A stretch of DNA of 64,000 bases, from positions 139,501-203,500 of the forward strand of contig NMRB01000625.1 in assembly GCA_002633025.1 (NCBI GenBank), in the 5' to 3' direction. Positions 33,308 to 45,493 of the stretch are shown in pieces; position 1 is the stretch's first letter, and the number at the start of each line of letters is the position of its first letter. The notes beneath the pieces were generated by a model. The model had not been told where the DNA came from, searched no databases, and worked only from the letters and a program-made list of their open reading frames with translations. The position numbers were made by a program, and so were the translations under genes. The stretch comes from Notospermus geniculatus. Lineage: Eukaryota; Nemertea; Pilidiophora; Heteronemertea; Lineidae.

Positions 33308-33880
33308 CGTCATTACGGCGACGTCAGCAATGGCGGACACTGTTGGAGTTACGTCATGGATACGATGAATACATGGCTGCACCCCATTACATGTATAGTA
33401 GATCCTAGTTCCACATGCCATGTCCATAATCATATTGCCTGTCAGCTCTTGGTTTGCTCTTTAAACTTAATATGTAATCATGAAATAGATCTCTATTTGC
33501 ATAAAACAAAATTTATTATCAAATCACATTCGATTTTGACCAAATCCTTAAGGATTTTCCATAATCTTCAGAAACTGTAATGACTTAGCACCACTGCATA
33601 TTCTGTAAACATGCCACACCCAAGATCTCCTTGTGAAGTTATTAAACAAAGCTTCGTTCGTAAAGGAATGGTGCATGTATATTCATTCAAGAGGAGTCTC
33701 CAACAAATTGCTTACAGTATTTGTGTACATCTCACATTCAACTTCCATTACAATGGTACCAGTGAACATCTTGTGAGACTCTGAACAAAGTTTGCTCTCT
33801 CTCATCTGTTGACTACATTTACTGCACAACTACCTCTGATAGTGGATGATTATTTCACCATTTCATAGTCAAAGCATTTG

Positions 33881-35385
33881 TCATTTTCTCCATTCATGAT
33901 ACTGTGTATGAAGCATGCTTCTTGCCTTGTCACTTTCGGAATCTCCTAACCACTCGACATACAATCTCTCTATTGCTTCATTGTGTAAGGGATCCTCTTT
34001 CTGAGGAGTATTATAGAGCTCATTAAGAGTCTGTAAAAGGTCGTTAGCACTAACATCTCCTTCTGGACGAATCTGACCACCTCCATTCAGACAACCTGAA
34101 GAAAAAACCATGACATACAAGTACCTAGTGAATAGTATGAAAAACAGCTACTTTCTTCCACAGCCCAAACAGCAAGCACATAGAGGTACACGTGTTCATG
34201 TAAGACAGCTCCCCAAAAGGTCAACGTGGCTACTGCCAAGTTCCAAACTTTGACTCTCCAACACTGATAGCATTGAGATGCAGATTTAAATACAGTGGGT
34301 GATTTCAAAGTTGGTTTTAAGATCGGTTTTACAATGCTTTAATGCATTGAAAAACCGGTGTTAAAACCAACTTTGAAATCACCCATTGTACATGTATCTT
34401 GCAGTAAGGAATATCAGAACTTTACCTGAAGGACATGCCATCACTTCGACAAAGTCATAAGGGCACTTCCCTCGCTTAATTTTCTGTACGATATTCTGTA
34501 TATTTCTGAATCCATATGCTAGGGCAAACTTTAATTTGACATTGTCTTTGGAATTGTGCAGAAAGATACAAGTACATGTACATTTCCTCTACATATAGCA
34601 CTGCAGTATATCAGAAGTTAGCAACTCACCTCAATGTCTTATACTGGAGTTTTTCCAATTGTAATCCATACAATTCCTGAGCTGCATACTTCATGATATG
34701 GTGAAGGTAACCACCTGACCCTCCACCATCATGTGTCACCAGTCCATTGTTGTAGACATCACCAAATCTGTCAAAACAAATCACAACGTCAAGTGAATAT
34801 CTGTTCTCCTGCCTCTAATGCAGTGAGTCCCCAACACTCTGAGTATATTGTCATTCTAAATCTATTTAATAGATTTAGAGTGAGAATATAGAGTGATATG
34901 AAATGAAGGACAAATCAGCTAATAGTTGATTCTTCCTTCATTTCATTTCATCTGAAAATCACAGCCGTGGAACTACACTACTTACACCTTATCAAAGCTC
35001 TGATCTTCATCAACAATATCTCCCAGCAAAACACCCTCTTTTTCAAGCATTGTGTCCACCTCCACTGAAATCAAAGAAAGATACTTTGTAATAAGAATGA
35101 TGACAAGTTCACATGTACATTGTTTAGCACTTATATTCGAAGAATGCTCATTGAATTTGCCATTTTCATCTGTCATCTGAGTTGAATGTACATGTTTGTA
35201 TCTGAGTGAGAATATAGAGTGATATGAAATGAAGGACAAATCAGCTAATAGTTGATTCTTCCTTCATTTCATCTGAAAATCACAGCCGTGGAACTACACT
35301 ACTTACACCTTATCAAAGCTCTGATCTTCATCAACAATATCTCCCAGCAAAACACCCTCTTTTTCAAGCATTGTGTCCACCTCCA
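33881..35385 (-). pseudogene. CIAO3: CIAO3/NARFL-like 3' exons, copy 1 (broken)
   Basis: Exons on the minus strand are 35309-35385 and 34988-35064 (the same 77-bp exon twice, encoding LEKEGVLLGDIVDEDQSFDK), 34630-34767 ([21 protein letters not shown]), about 34426-34540 ([20 protein letters not shown]) and 33881-34095 ([11 protein letters not shown]). The homologous copy at 36513-37544 shows what is damaged. The 5' half of the FALAYGFRN exon and its acceptor are deleted (about 120 bp near 34538). One base is missing near 33893 in the last exon, which changes the C-terminus. CIAO3 is the cytosolic iron-sulfur assembly targeting factor related to iron-only hydrogenases. This copy could be a pseudogene, a divergent allele, or partly an assembly product. 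Confidence 0.85.
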
Positions 35386-35480
35386 CTGAAATTAAAGAAA
35401 GACACTTTGTAACAAGAAAAGGACATCGGAGCGATGTCTATGGTTTCCGATGATAAGTTTACTACTCTAGAGCTAGTTAT

Positions 35481-35849
35481 CTGTGACCTTGACCTCTGAC
35501 CTCGAGAAGTATTGCGTAACTGGAACAGGGATCCTTGATTAAACAAATAGGGGATGGTTAATGCAGGCTTCTAACTTCTAATTACTTTTCCCCTGAAATT
35601 CTGAGTAGATTTGCACTTTAGAACTGTTTGACCTTGACCTTGACCTCTGACCTTCAAGGTCATTGTGTAATCTGAAAGCTCATCCTTGATAACCTGGGTG
35701 TAGATGAAGGTTTTAGGCGTCCACCATCACCAGGTTCTGTCTCATGTTATTTGTGATGGTTGGCTGTGACCTTGACCTCTGACCTTGAGAAGTATTGCAT
35801 AACTGGGACAGGATCCCTGATTAAACCTATCGGGGATGGTAAATTCAGG
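35481..35849. repeat. TGACCTTGACCTCTGACC repeat block ending at an N
   Basis: Three units at about 35481, 35627 and 35766 each carry GACCTTGACCTCTGACC. The first and third share about 80 further bases (AGAAGTATTGC, GGGGATGGT). The third stops at the N at 35850. Confidence 0.75.
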
Positions 35850-36512
35850 NTGTAATGTTTATGGGAAAGCAGCAAAGGTTGAACCTGCCGCTTCTGAATC
35901 TGATGCTTCTGGCTTGTGACGCGGATTTGAAAACGATTTGTTGAAACGAATATCACGTCACAGGTGCGCGTGACGTCATGACGTGATAACGCGAGAGGCG
36001 CGAAGACGGCGGAATATAAACCAACCCTCCCGGGGCGGAAATCGAGTATAGTAGATCCTAGTTCCACACGCCATGTCCATAATCATATTGCCTGTCAGCT
36101 CTTGGTTTGCTCTTTAAACTTTAATATGTAATCATGAAATAGATCTCTATTTGCATCAAACAAAATTTATTACCATATCACATTCGATTTTGACCAAATC
36201 CTTAAGGATTTTCCATAATCTTCAGAAACTGTAAAGTAATGACTTAGCACCACTGCGTATTCTGTAAACATGCCACACCCAAGATCTCCTTGTGAAGTTA
36301 TTGAACAAAGCTTCGTAAAGGAATGGTGCATGTATATTCATTCAAGAGGAGTCTCCAACAAATTCATGCTTACAGTATTTGTGTACATCTCACATTCAAC
36401 TTCCATTACAATGGTACCAGTGAACATCCTGTGAGACTCTGAACAAAGTTTGCTCTCTCTCTTCTGTTGACTACATTTACTGCACAACTACCTCTGATAG
36501 TGGATGATTATT

Positions 36513-37544
36513 TCACCATTTCATAGTCAAAGCATTTGTCATTTTCTCCACTTCATGATACTGTGTATGAAGCATGCTTCTCGCCTTGTCACTTTCTGAA
36601 TCTCCTAACCACTCGACATACAATCTCTCTATTGCTTCATTGTGTAAGGGATCCTCTTTCTGAGGAGTATTATAGAGTTCATGAAGAGTCTGTAAAAGGT
36701 CGTTAGCACTAACATCTCCTTCTGGACGAATCTGACCACCTCCATTCAGACAACCTGAAGAAAACACCATGACATACATGTACCTAGTGAATAGTATGAA
36801 ACACAGCTACTTTCTTCCACAGCCCAAACAGCAAGCACATAGAGGTACACGTGTTCATGTAAGACAGCTCCCCAAAAGGTCAACGTGGCTTCTGCCAAGT
36901 TCCAAACTTTGACTGTCCAACACTGATAGCATTGAGATGCAGATTTAAATACAGTGGGTGATTTCAAAGTTGGTTTTAAGATCGGTTTTACAATGCTTTA
37001 ATGCATTGTAAAACCGGTGTTAAAACCAACTTTGAAATCACCCATTGTACATGTACAATGTATCTTGCAGTAAGGAATATCAGAACTTTACCTGAAGGAC
37101 ATGCCATCACTTCAACAAAGTCATAAGGGCACTTCCCTCGCTTAATTTTCTGTACGATATTCTGTATATTTCTGAATCCATATGCTAGGGCAAACTTTAA
37201 TTTGACCTCGCCGTCTACTTCTAAAGTGACCTCTTTGAAGTCTTGATTTCTGAAATTCAAAACAATATGGAGAATACCTTGCAAAATAAGATTCTGATTG
37301 CAAGTTGTACTGTTCATCTTGTCTTTGGAATTGTGCAGAAAGATACAAGTACATGTACATTTCCTCTACATATAGCACTGCAGTATATCAGAAGTTAGCA
37401 ACTCACCTCACTGTCTTATACTGGAGTTTTTCCAGTTGTAATCCATACAGTTCCTGAGCGGCATACTTCATGATATGGTGAAGGTAACCACCTGACCCTC
37501 CACCATCATGTGTCACCAGTCCATTGTTGTAGACATCACCAAAT
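36513..37544 (-). CDS. CIAO3: CIAO3/NARFL-like 3' exons, copy 2 (intact)
   Basis: Three exons have good splice sites: 37407-37544 ([20 protein letters not shown]), 37092-37249 ([14 protein letters not shown], then FALAYGFRN) and 36513-36754 ([10 protein letters not shown] to the stop). They match the C-terminal half of CIAO3, including the conserved [11 protein letters not shown] iron-sulfur region, the GGGSGGY loop and a C-terminal Trp. CIAO3 bridges the early cytosolic Fe-S machinery to the CIAO1-CIAO2B-MMS19 targeting complex. Exons for the middle of the protein (the hydrogenase-like core) are not present upstream in the expected place, where instead unrelated sequence and an N (38281) are found. 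The neighbouring DNA duplicates copy 1 from about 33400. Confidence 0.88.
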
Positions 37545-37820
37545 CTGTCAAAACTAATCACAATCCAGAGTGATAGGAACGTGGGAAGGATGGTTTTTGG
37601 TTGGTTCCTGTGGGTGAAAAGTGGCAGAAGTACCACTGCCCGCACCCGTCAGCTGATGACAGCTGTCGGGTGTGGGCAGTGGTATAAGTATTTAGGGATT
37701 TAAAATGGCCGTTTTGCCACCCCGCAGTGCAGTGTGCCACTTCACTCTGGTGACTGCTAACAGCTCCCTGTCAACTGCACATTACAACAGGCCGAGGACC
37801 TATAATATCAATGCGTTGCC

Positions 37821-38280
37821 CTAATAATACGATCCATTGTCGTTGTCTTGCCATGTCGAATAAAAGGACACATGTGTAGTACGAAGCTTACGAAGCGTAA
37901 CACGCACAAACCTCAATAGGGCAACACTCGCCTCGTGGTACAATGTGGTAGGTCTGGCAACATGGGCAATCTTCGTTGAGGCGATCATGATGATGGCAGT
38001 ATACACCGGCGAACTTCGGAAACGTTCGGTGATAAATAACCTTTGACCCGATGACGTTGCAATAAAATTCTCCCAACCTAAAACAGCCTCAAAGTTATAA
38101 TCCGTAACACTTTTCAACGGTCTACCCGACTTGGACACTCCAAAATACACTTGTCCGGCCCTCCATAAACAAAATCCGCCTTCACACCGCGTAACGCCGG
38201 CATATTGGGTAAATTTATCACATTTCGCCTGAGCCCGTCTCTGAGGTGGAATGAGAGTGAGTGACCCGTGGTATTGATCA
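37821..38280 (-). other. Possible cysteine-rich coding fragment between assembly gaps
   Basis: One minus frame reads GEFYCNV, then CPCCQTYHIVPRGECCPIE followed by a GTTTGT donor-like site. This resembles the C-terminal half of a von Willebrand factor C domain. A second frame upstream (VINLPNMPALRG) is open to a possible donor. The fragment lies between the CIAO3 exon groups and abuts the N at 38281, so it may be a piece of another locus. Identity uncertain. Confidence 0.3.
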
Positions 38281-38397
38281 NCTGGCACATCCATGCCATT
38301 ATAGGGAAAGGTCATTAACTGAAGAACAACAGGGTGAAGCATGATAGCGGGCAATCTATGACCAAATCGACACAAGATGGACTGGGACTTATCTTAC

Positions 38398-38830
38398 CAA
38401 GTTGTTTGAAAAATGCAGTGAGCTTCTGCGCTGTGTTTTCATCAGAAAGTTTGTGTTTTGCTGCTATTGAAGCTCTGGCCTGTGGAGACACCGATATCAC
38501 AACATGTTTGACTGCCTGTGGATCCTGGAAACAAAATTCCATAAAATAACCTTGTGGATTAGAAATGCATGTAGACAAGTATTACTACTACTACTACTGA
38601 ATTCATTCCTTTTGGACATTCCCAATTCACAGACTTAATTACAACATCATGGCTGAAGAAGTATCATAGCAATTTACCTCTGTCTGTCTGTTTTGATCCA
38701 AAATTCTGTATAGTTCATCTTGACTCTGCTGTGTAATGAGGACACACTCAGCAGAGGTGATGCATCCACTGCATGCCAGACAATCATTTAGAGTTATCTT
38801 GGCTTTCTCAAGATTCCTTTCCTCACCATC
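38398..38830 (-). CDS. CIAO3: CIAO3/NARFL-like N-terminal exons
   Basis: Exon 38678-38830 encodes [20 protein letters not shown] with the CxxCxxC iron-sulfur motif and a following [11 protein letters not shown]. Exon 38398-38524 encodes [20 protein letters not shown] and KLTAFFKQL. Both have AG acceptors and GT donors and follow the order of the CIAO3 N-terminus. The initiating exon is not seen upstream, and the next exon expected downstream is missing, with an N at 38281. The two exon groups probably belong to one gene that is collapsed or scrambled here. Confidence 0.88.
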
Positions 38831-38932
38831 CTGAAATATGAGAGAATACAAGTTTTAAATTCATCCTGCGTATGACGTGGTTGCTTCACATTAGGCTGCA
38901 TGAACAATCTCTTCCTGTGGTAGAGGTAGAGG

Positions 38933-39150
38933 CATGATATCACCCATACTTAGGTTATTGAGGATGCCCATTTCGATTATGCAATGACCTTAACGATCCA
39001 AGGTCAAGGTCAAACTTGAGAATTTGAAATATCTGTGCCCGTGATACAGATAGAGACATGATATCACCCATGCTCAGGTTATTGAGGCTGCCCATTTTGA
39101 TTATGCAATGACCTAGATGATCAGATATCAAGGTCAAGGTCAACCATGAG
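38933..39150. repeat. 124-bp tandem repeat with CAAGGTCAAGGTCAA
   Basis: Two units start CATGATATCACCCATRCT. Each ends in AAGGTCAAGGTCAA. Confidence 0.8.
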
Positions 39151-39354
39151 ATGAGTTTTTGGCATGAGATGAAGGATTCAGTGTCGTTGTTCATCAGTCA
39201 ATGTATCCAGATCTCTGTCAATGTATCCTGATCTCTATCAATCTATCCTGACTTTGTCAATAAATCTATCTCTATCAATGTATCTTCATCTCTATCAATG
39301 TACCGTTCATGTAGAAGTACCTAATCGGGAACCATACGACATTTACAATGTCAT

Positions 39355-39451
39355 CTTGTTCATCTTGACTCTGCTGTGTAATGAGGACACTCTCAGCAGA
39401 GGTGATGCATCCACTGCATGCCAGACAATCATTTAGAGTTATCTTGGCTAT
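39355..39451 (-). pseudogene. Duplicated fragment of the CIAO3 CxxCxxC exon
   Basis: 97 bases almost identical to part of 38678-38830 ([18 protein letters not shown]) without that exon's acceptor. The frame leaves the match on both sides. It may be a partial exon duplication or an assembly remnant. It lies between the BEN-like gene and CIAO3. Confidence 0.75.
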
Positions 39452-39601
39452 GCATGAACGGGAATCAAGCACAATTCGAAGACAACAAGAAAGCAGCCTA
39501 CCAGGCATGGGCATAGACTAGGCCAATGCCCCCTGAACTACCAAAGGCCTACCTAGCAAATGCAAAGCAAAGGCACGTAGGCCTACACGTAGGCTGGTTA
39601 C

Positions 39602-42600
39602 CGGTACTTTTCTTGCTTTACAGATCGAGTCAACCAATGTGGACACCTTTTTCCCACTTGTCTGTCTGTCTCGTACTTCGGCCATTTGTTCCTTTGTCAG
39701 GAACACATCATAATTGTCAGAAAGGCGTTCCTTTGATTTTCCGGATTTCTGTGTAATAAAGAACTTCGTATTATCAGACATGTCAGAATGGAGTCCAAAA
39801 AGAAAGAAGATATCAGTTAGTCAGTTCGCAGAAAGATACAACACGAGAAGTCATCTCTCCAAAATTTCGGGGTCTTCCTCAGGCACTTTCTAGTAAGAGA
39901 CTAAGAAAACTATTTCCTGTAGTCTCTTACTGGAAAGTGCTTGAGTAAATGTGCGAAATTTTGGGAGGCGACTTCTTGTAGGCACTGAAAGCTTTATGGG
40001 ACTTTTTGTGCGGTCAGCCATGGCCATCAGTTACTTCAGGAGAAATATCACATTTTCGAAACTTGTTCTGATACTGAGGTTCAGATGAGCAAGGGTACAT
40101 GTGTACCAAGATTATTATCAATATAAGCCCTGGTGGTTTCGAAGCATATGCCCTGCAAATGCCATCGCACTCAGACAATCGACACTGCATAGGCCTACAT
40201 GTATACTATAAGAGCTCATCAGGTGAACAAAAAACACAAAGTTCATCAAATGGACTCACAGTGAACTCCTTCCCCCACTCTGGATCTTCCTCCAGTTCCT
40301 CGATACCAGTAATATTGGCCTTGTCAGCTGCTGAATTAACAGAGCTTTCCGTCTGAAAAAAACCCAAAGTACAGTCAAGATATTCATTGCATACAGCTGT
40401 ACGTACATGTATGGTACAATCAATCACACCACAACAAGCGGGGTCAATTCAAATTCAGATTTTGCACTCCAGAGCATGCAACAGTTACTACAGTAATTCA
40501 CATTTTAAAATATAGTACAGCAATGAACAAAACAGTGGTCAAAGAATTCCAATCCAAGGTGGATGCACTAATCTGTCTAATGAGAGAATACACCGAAGGC
40601 GACAGTAAACTGAGCACCGAAGGCGACAGTAAACTGAGCACTGACATTGACAACCTGTAGGCTGCAAATGTTTTGGAAGTGGAGACATTTGAGCACAGTT
40701 CCCTTTCCTCATTTTTTCTGTAACATAATACATTTCATTTGATTATTATTATATTTTATTTATCAACCAAAAGATGAAATTCACTTACCGGTACGTTTCC
40801 GTTTTTTTGTCCTTCAACATTTTCAACTCTGGGCACATCCTTCACAACTTCATTAGCAGGCGACACACATGTGATGCTTGACATCTACAAAATAAATATT
40901 CAAATTCAAGTGAAATTTTCGTTGGGGTTGTTGAAAATATATATACATGGATAGGCTTTACAGGCAGACCCCAAATAAGTCTCTTTGCTGTACTAACCCG
41001 GCTGATCCACCAAAAATTTTGCTGACCCCTCCCAGCCCCCCCCCCAAATTTTTGTCATCAATGTGCTACTTCAACTTTTCTTTCATTCTGACAGGGAAAC
41101 AGACTGAATATTATCCAAATAAAATCTTTTCCGACTGACCATCCCACTTTGCAATGCACAGCACCATGTTACCGAAATAGACATATTTCTGGGTCTGGCC
41201 AGCAATAAATAGTGGGTCTGCATGAATTTTGCCTCAAATTAATTACCAGTATTTGTATATTAGGTCATATTCATACCTCGGACTTATTGTTGTTTTCATC
41301 GACATCCCACTCAAGTGCAGCAGCAGCGTCACTCTCAAAGTGAAGATTTCTTCTGGTTGCCTGCAAACAAGAAACCGTGATGCATATATTTTATGTTACT
41401 GCACACACTCTAAAACTGAAATGACACAATTTGCTTCGACAACCATTCCTATCCTAATGTTGTCGGCACTCTAGTTGAAGCCACCCATTTCTATATGGAT
41501 TCTGATGATTTGAACATTACAAGGTTCTAATGCATTATAGATGAGGTGCCAATGTCACAGCAAGTAAACTGGAAACACTGACCTTTATTGGCTCTTGACT
41601 GCCCTTGAATACCTCCAAAACATTCTGCAGCCATTTCACTTTTGACGGTGTGGGTCGGAGAGCTGACATTTCTGAATCTGAAATAACGAATGAAATCTTA
41701 AATTTTGTTTTATGATCATCATCATCGTCACGTCCCAATGCCTGAAATCAAGTGTTATAGAATGCATTTGTTCTGAAAAATCTACACGAATTTTCATTGT
41801 TATTCTATATGACCATGGTAACAAGAATCTACCGTTAACTCTCCTAAAATATCAAAGATACCACCTAGAAATCAAGAAGTTAACATGTTAAAAAAAGCAC
41901 TATCAAGGTAACTATTAGGTCACTGATAAATTATTGTACAAAAACATACCAGTTGTATTCAATTCCTTCTTGACCAATATATCGTATTTCTGCTGCAGGT
42001 CACTGTGCTGTTCCAGCAGATCTTCATACTTTCTCTGCAGTTCTGCATATGACAACATGTCAGTGCAAGTAGGTGTGTCCTGATCCTGACAGTTGACTGA
42101 GTTGTAGCTTGAATAGTCGTAGCTGTAGGACGGCATCATGTTTTGTGGTGGTAATGCATATTGTGAGGCGGGTTCATGGTGAGATTCCAGCTGGCTCAAA
42201 AAACTGTTCGGTGTGCTGTTAAAAACATTGTATGGGGTGTCGAGTGTTACTTTACTGTACGGAGTTCCATCATGTGCGTAGTGAGAATTGAAGGTGGCTG
42301 CATTGAAACTGTTGTACTGAGGTCTGAATGGCGGTACACTGGTGGTGGTGGTGGTGGTGGAGGCAGCATTGGTGATGAGAGGAAGAGCTGTGGTGTTGCT
42401 GGCAGCAGGTGCAGTTCTGTCACTATTGGCAGGAACAGGAGCACTGGTGTTCACAGTCTCATCAACAGCAGCGACAGGCACAGCGTCAGTGGTGCAGGCA
42501 TCAATGGCAGCGATGGGCGGCACAGTGGTGTTGGTGGCATCAGCAACAGGCGCAGTGGTGCAGGCATCAACGGCAGCAATGGGCGGCACAGTGGTGTCGG

Positions 42601-44153
42601 TGGCATCAGCGACAGGCACAGTGGTGTCAGTGGTGCAGGCGTCAATGGCAGCGATGGGCGGCACAGTCGTGTTGGTGGCATCAGCAACAGGCGCAGTGGT
42701 GCAAGCATCAACGGCAGCAATGGGCGGCACAGTGATGTCAGTGGCATCAGCGACAGGTGCAGTGGTGCAGGCATCAACAGTAGTGATGGGTGGCGCAGTG
42801 GTGTCGGTAGCATCAGCGACAGGCACAGTGGTGCAGGCATCAACGGCAGCGATGGGCGGCGCTGTGGTGTTGGTGACAGAAGATACAGCAGTCGTATGGG
42901 CGACACACGAATCATCAGACTGCACCTTACTTATTTGCTGCAGAACATCCCTTGTCATGGCCTGTGATGCCAGCAACCTCGCCTTCATGTTGTCTGCCTT
43001 TGTTTTCTTCAGCTGGAACAAAGGAATACAGTACTTAACAGAACAAATAAGTACAAAGAATGATCACTGTTCATTCCCAAATTTGAGAAGTTGGTTGTCT
43101 GCATCAAATGATGATTGTCAGTAGGCCTAGACGCCATGTTCCCGGAACGTCGCGACGCGGCCAATCTGCGAAGCAAACTGATGTCAAATGTGGTGTGATA
43201 TGGTTATGTAAATAATTTTTCGAGAATGACAAAAAATGGCCTGTGCTCCACGACTAAGGCGCGTTTGAGGCTGGAACGCATGGGTTATGATGAAGACCAT
43301 AAAAACTGAAGTATAAAGACGTGGAACTGAATAAGCAGAGCGTGCAATTATTATTTGCGGGCCTAATTTAAGTTTGGTGTATACGTCACACTACGCCGCC
43401 GCCTGGTTGCCCAGGTGCTGACTCAAGCCGAGCGTGATGGAATCACGACGTCGCCCCTGTTGCGCTTTCTGCACATGCGTATCTTCCCCAAATGTGGACC
43501 CAGGCAGGCTCGAACGAACCGTGACTCGGAGCGTATATCAAACACACCCGAACCGTGGAGAGGTACACCCCGCCATGGTTCGGGTGTCCACCCATCCCAT
43601 CATTCTATACCAACCCACTGTAGTATCGACGTTACAATTAATCCACACATAGGCCTACTCATATCTCAAGCCGCCCAGAGGCCTGTACCAACAATGACTG
43701 GTTCCGATTCCTCTGGATGTTAATCATTCTGGAATATTTACTGTAGTGAGCCGTCATTTCATCTTTTCAGGTGAGGCATTGACCAACACACACAGTGTCT
43801 GATTTCAAACTATACCTGTTCTTGTTCTGCACTTTTCAGGTCTTTTTGTTTTCCCTTGCTCTTTTTCTTTGCCTGAAAGTACAACATACAAGTATGGATT
43901 ATGAACAGTCGTGCAGCCAAAGAATGTATTATGATGATGATGATGAAAATGCAAGACTTTTGTCGAAAATCTTGCTTCATAATCATTTCAGTGTGCCTCG
44001 CACATACCTGCACTGCCTCGGCTTCTTTAGATTTTTTCCTCTTTGGTGCAGCTGTCTTCTTTTTCGATACCGGTGCAGGTACGGATATTGATGTGCCTTG
44101 ATTTTGATTTTGAAATATATTTTGCATATATTCTTCTAATTCGGGTTTAGATT
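39602..44153 (-). CDS. Probable BEN-domain nuclear protein, nine exons
   Basis: Nine minus-strand exons with matching phases: 44008-44153, 43816-43872, 41950-43012, 41583-41677, 41277-41360, 40789-40884, 40260-40352 and 39602-39748, plus upstream exons not seen (44153 is an acceptor; eight are listed and at least one more is needed). The N-terminal part is Lys-rich (KKKTAAPKRKKSK), suggesting a nuclear protein. The large exon has an Ala/Thr/Pro repeat, a poly-Thr run and a heptad coil (ELQRKYEDLLEQHSDLQQKY). The last exon found reads DVFLTKEQMAEVRDR then KVSTLVDSICK, the pattern of the first helices of a BEN domain, which binds DNA or chromatin partners. The coil-then-BEN order resembles BEND5. 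The BEN call is tentative because only half of the domain is visible and the last exon is missing. The LTR element at 44.8-53.5 kb may sit in an upstream intron. Confidence 0.6.
42450..42900 (-). repeat. In-frame 66-bp coding minisatellite
   Basis: About six copies of a 66-bp unit encode a 22-residue repeat of the form PPIAAVDACTTAPVADATDT. All units keep the frame. A poly-Thr stretch from (GGT)n lies nearby at about 42340-42360. Confidence 0.9.
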
Positions 44154-44540
44154 CTGAAAAAAAGAAACATTTTATCAATTCTTTGGGGCTCCAGTATTGC
44201 AAATCTCCGTGAATTGCACTGACCCACATAACACCATGGGCATGATGGGGGCACTTTGATGACCACAGATCCTGTGATTTTAGTTGGGGACCATGTTTAC
44301 AAATTGGGGAAAATGTGTGCCCAGTTTGAAGGCCGACTGCTTCGCACTTATCTATCCGTTTGAAACATTTCAACTACTACCATTGAGAAGTCAAGAATTT
44401 CTAGTTTTTAAATGTCTAAGCAGTTTGAAAATAGACTTAGGGACCTGGCCGCAATCACCATGGAATTCAATCATTTGAGCCTCAAAAGTCTGCAATTTCA
44501 CGCCAACAGAGTTTTGTCGTGGGCGCCGCTGACGTGACAT

Positions 44541-44709
44541 CACTGGAAAAAATCACTGGCTCAAGGACTGGCTCAGCCTTTTGAGCCACCAATTTGAGCC
44601 ACTTTTGGCTCAGCCTGAGCCAAAAGACCCCCCTTCAGAGGCCTCAATTGGCTCACCTGTTCAAAAATGGCTCAAAGTGGCTCATCCTGAGCCAAAATTA
44701 TTTCCAGTG
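44541..44709. mobile_element. Short MITE with CACTGGAAA termini
   Basis: 169 bp from CACTGGAAAAAATCACTGG to TTATTTCCAGTG. The interior repeats TTTGAGCCA and TGGCTCA in both orientations. The CACTG end resembles EnSpm/CACTA-type termini, but no clear target duplication is seen. Confidence 0.65.
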
Positions 44710-44794
44710 ATGACGTCGTCCTTTGACGCGGTGGTCCCCAACCAACGTCATGGATCTGTAACCTGCTAACAGTCGTGCTAACATGCAGTCGTAT

Positions 44795-44979
44795 TGTCGG
44801 ATACCGAGCTGTCTCCAAATCCAAGTTGGCTCTCTTGTACTTCAGTAGGGGCTCGCTCCTCTAGCAGGGCTGTTGCGTGTTGTCTCACTGAGTGGGGATC
44901 AATTTCTATTACAGCTGCCTTTCAAATAGGGAGTTCAAATTCTACAAATTCTACAGACACCTAAAGGGTGTCTCCAACA
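44795..44979 (-). repeat. 3' LTR (185 bp, internally shortened)
   Basis: Same ends as the 5' LTR; the central 118-120 bp are missing at TTGTCTC/ACTGAGTGG. Either a deletion here or an insertion in the other LTR occurred after integration, since both LTRs copy from one template. Confidence 0.95.
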
Positions 44980-44993
44980 TTCCTCCCTCACCC
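44980..44993 (-). promoter_or_regulatory. Polypurine tract
   Basis: In sense GGGTGAGGGAGGAA directly precedes the TGTTGG start of the 3' LTR. It is the expected plus-strand primer site. Confidence 0.8.
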
Positions 44994-45493
44994 GAAAAGC
45001 AGCGTGCCCACTCTCGCGGAAAGATGCTGGCGCACACAGTACCAAAAGATTAAAATGAAAATAACAGATTAATAAAGTGAGAATAAGAAAGAGGCATCAC
45101 GTTGACTCCTGAAGCCGAACTGGTGAAAACCTATTCTAAGCCGTAAGGAGTAATGCCCCAAACAAAAAAACAATAAAACAAATTTGATTGCAAATGACAA
45201 CGAATGAGTACATCAGCAAAAATATACGGAACGTACACGGTTAATTTTCTGTTTCCCCACATCTCTCCCCCTACCTCAAATCGAAGGAGTAAATGCCTTA
45301 ACCACGTAAGAAATGAGACTTTACAGTGGGAAAAAAAATTGTTAAGAACAAACAGATCTCAAAATATATATTCCCGCAATTAGCAGGTTACAAAACGGTA
45401 GTAGTCTTGATTTGATACTCTACAATGCCAGTGAAGGAACTGGTAAAAACCTATTCGGAACCACTGGTTATCAAGAAAAATGACAATGCCATA

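Noticed and set aside
35485-39140. Functional nuclear-receptor response elements
   Set aside because: The half-sites are embedded in tandem units of non-coding repeats, so no regulatory claim can be supported.
42176-43124. Long plus-strand frames of over 250 codons opposite the BEN-like gene
   Set aside because: They are reading-frame shadows of the in-frame 66-bp repeat on the minus strand.
44541-44709. Nonautonomous partner of the tnp2 transposase at 57-61.5 kb
   Set aside because: CACTG tips fit EnSpm elements, but the ends of the tnp2 element were not found, so the link cannot be shown.
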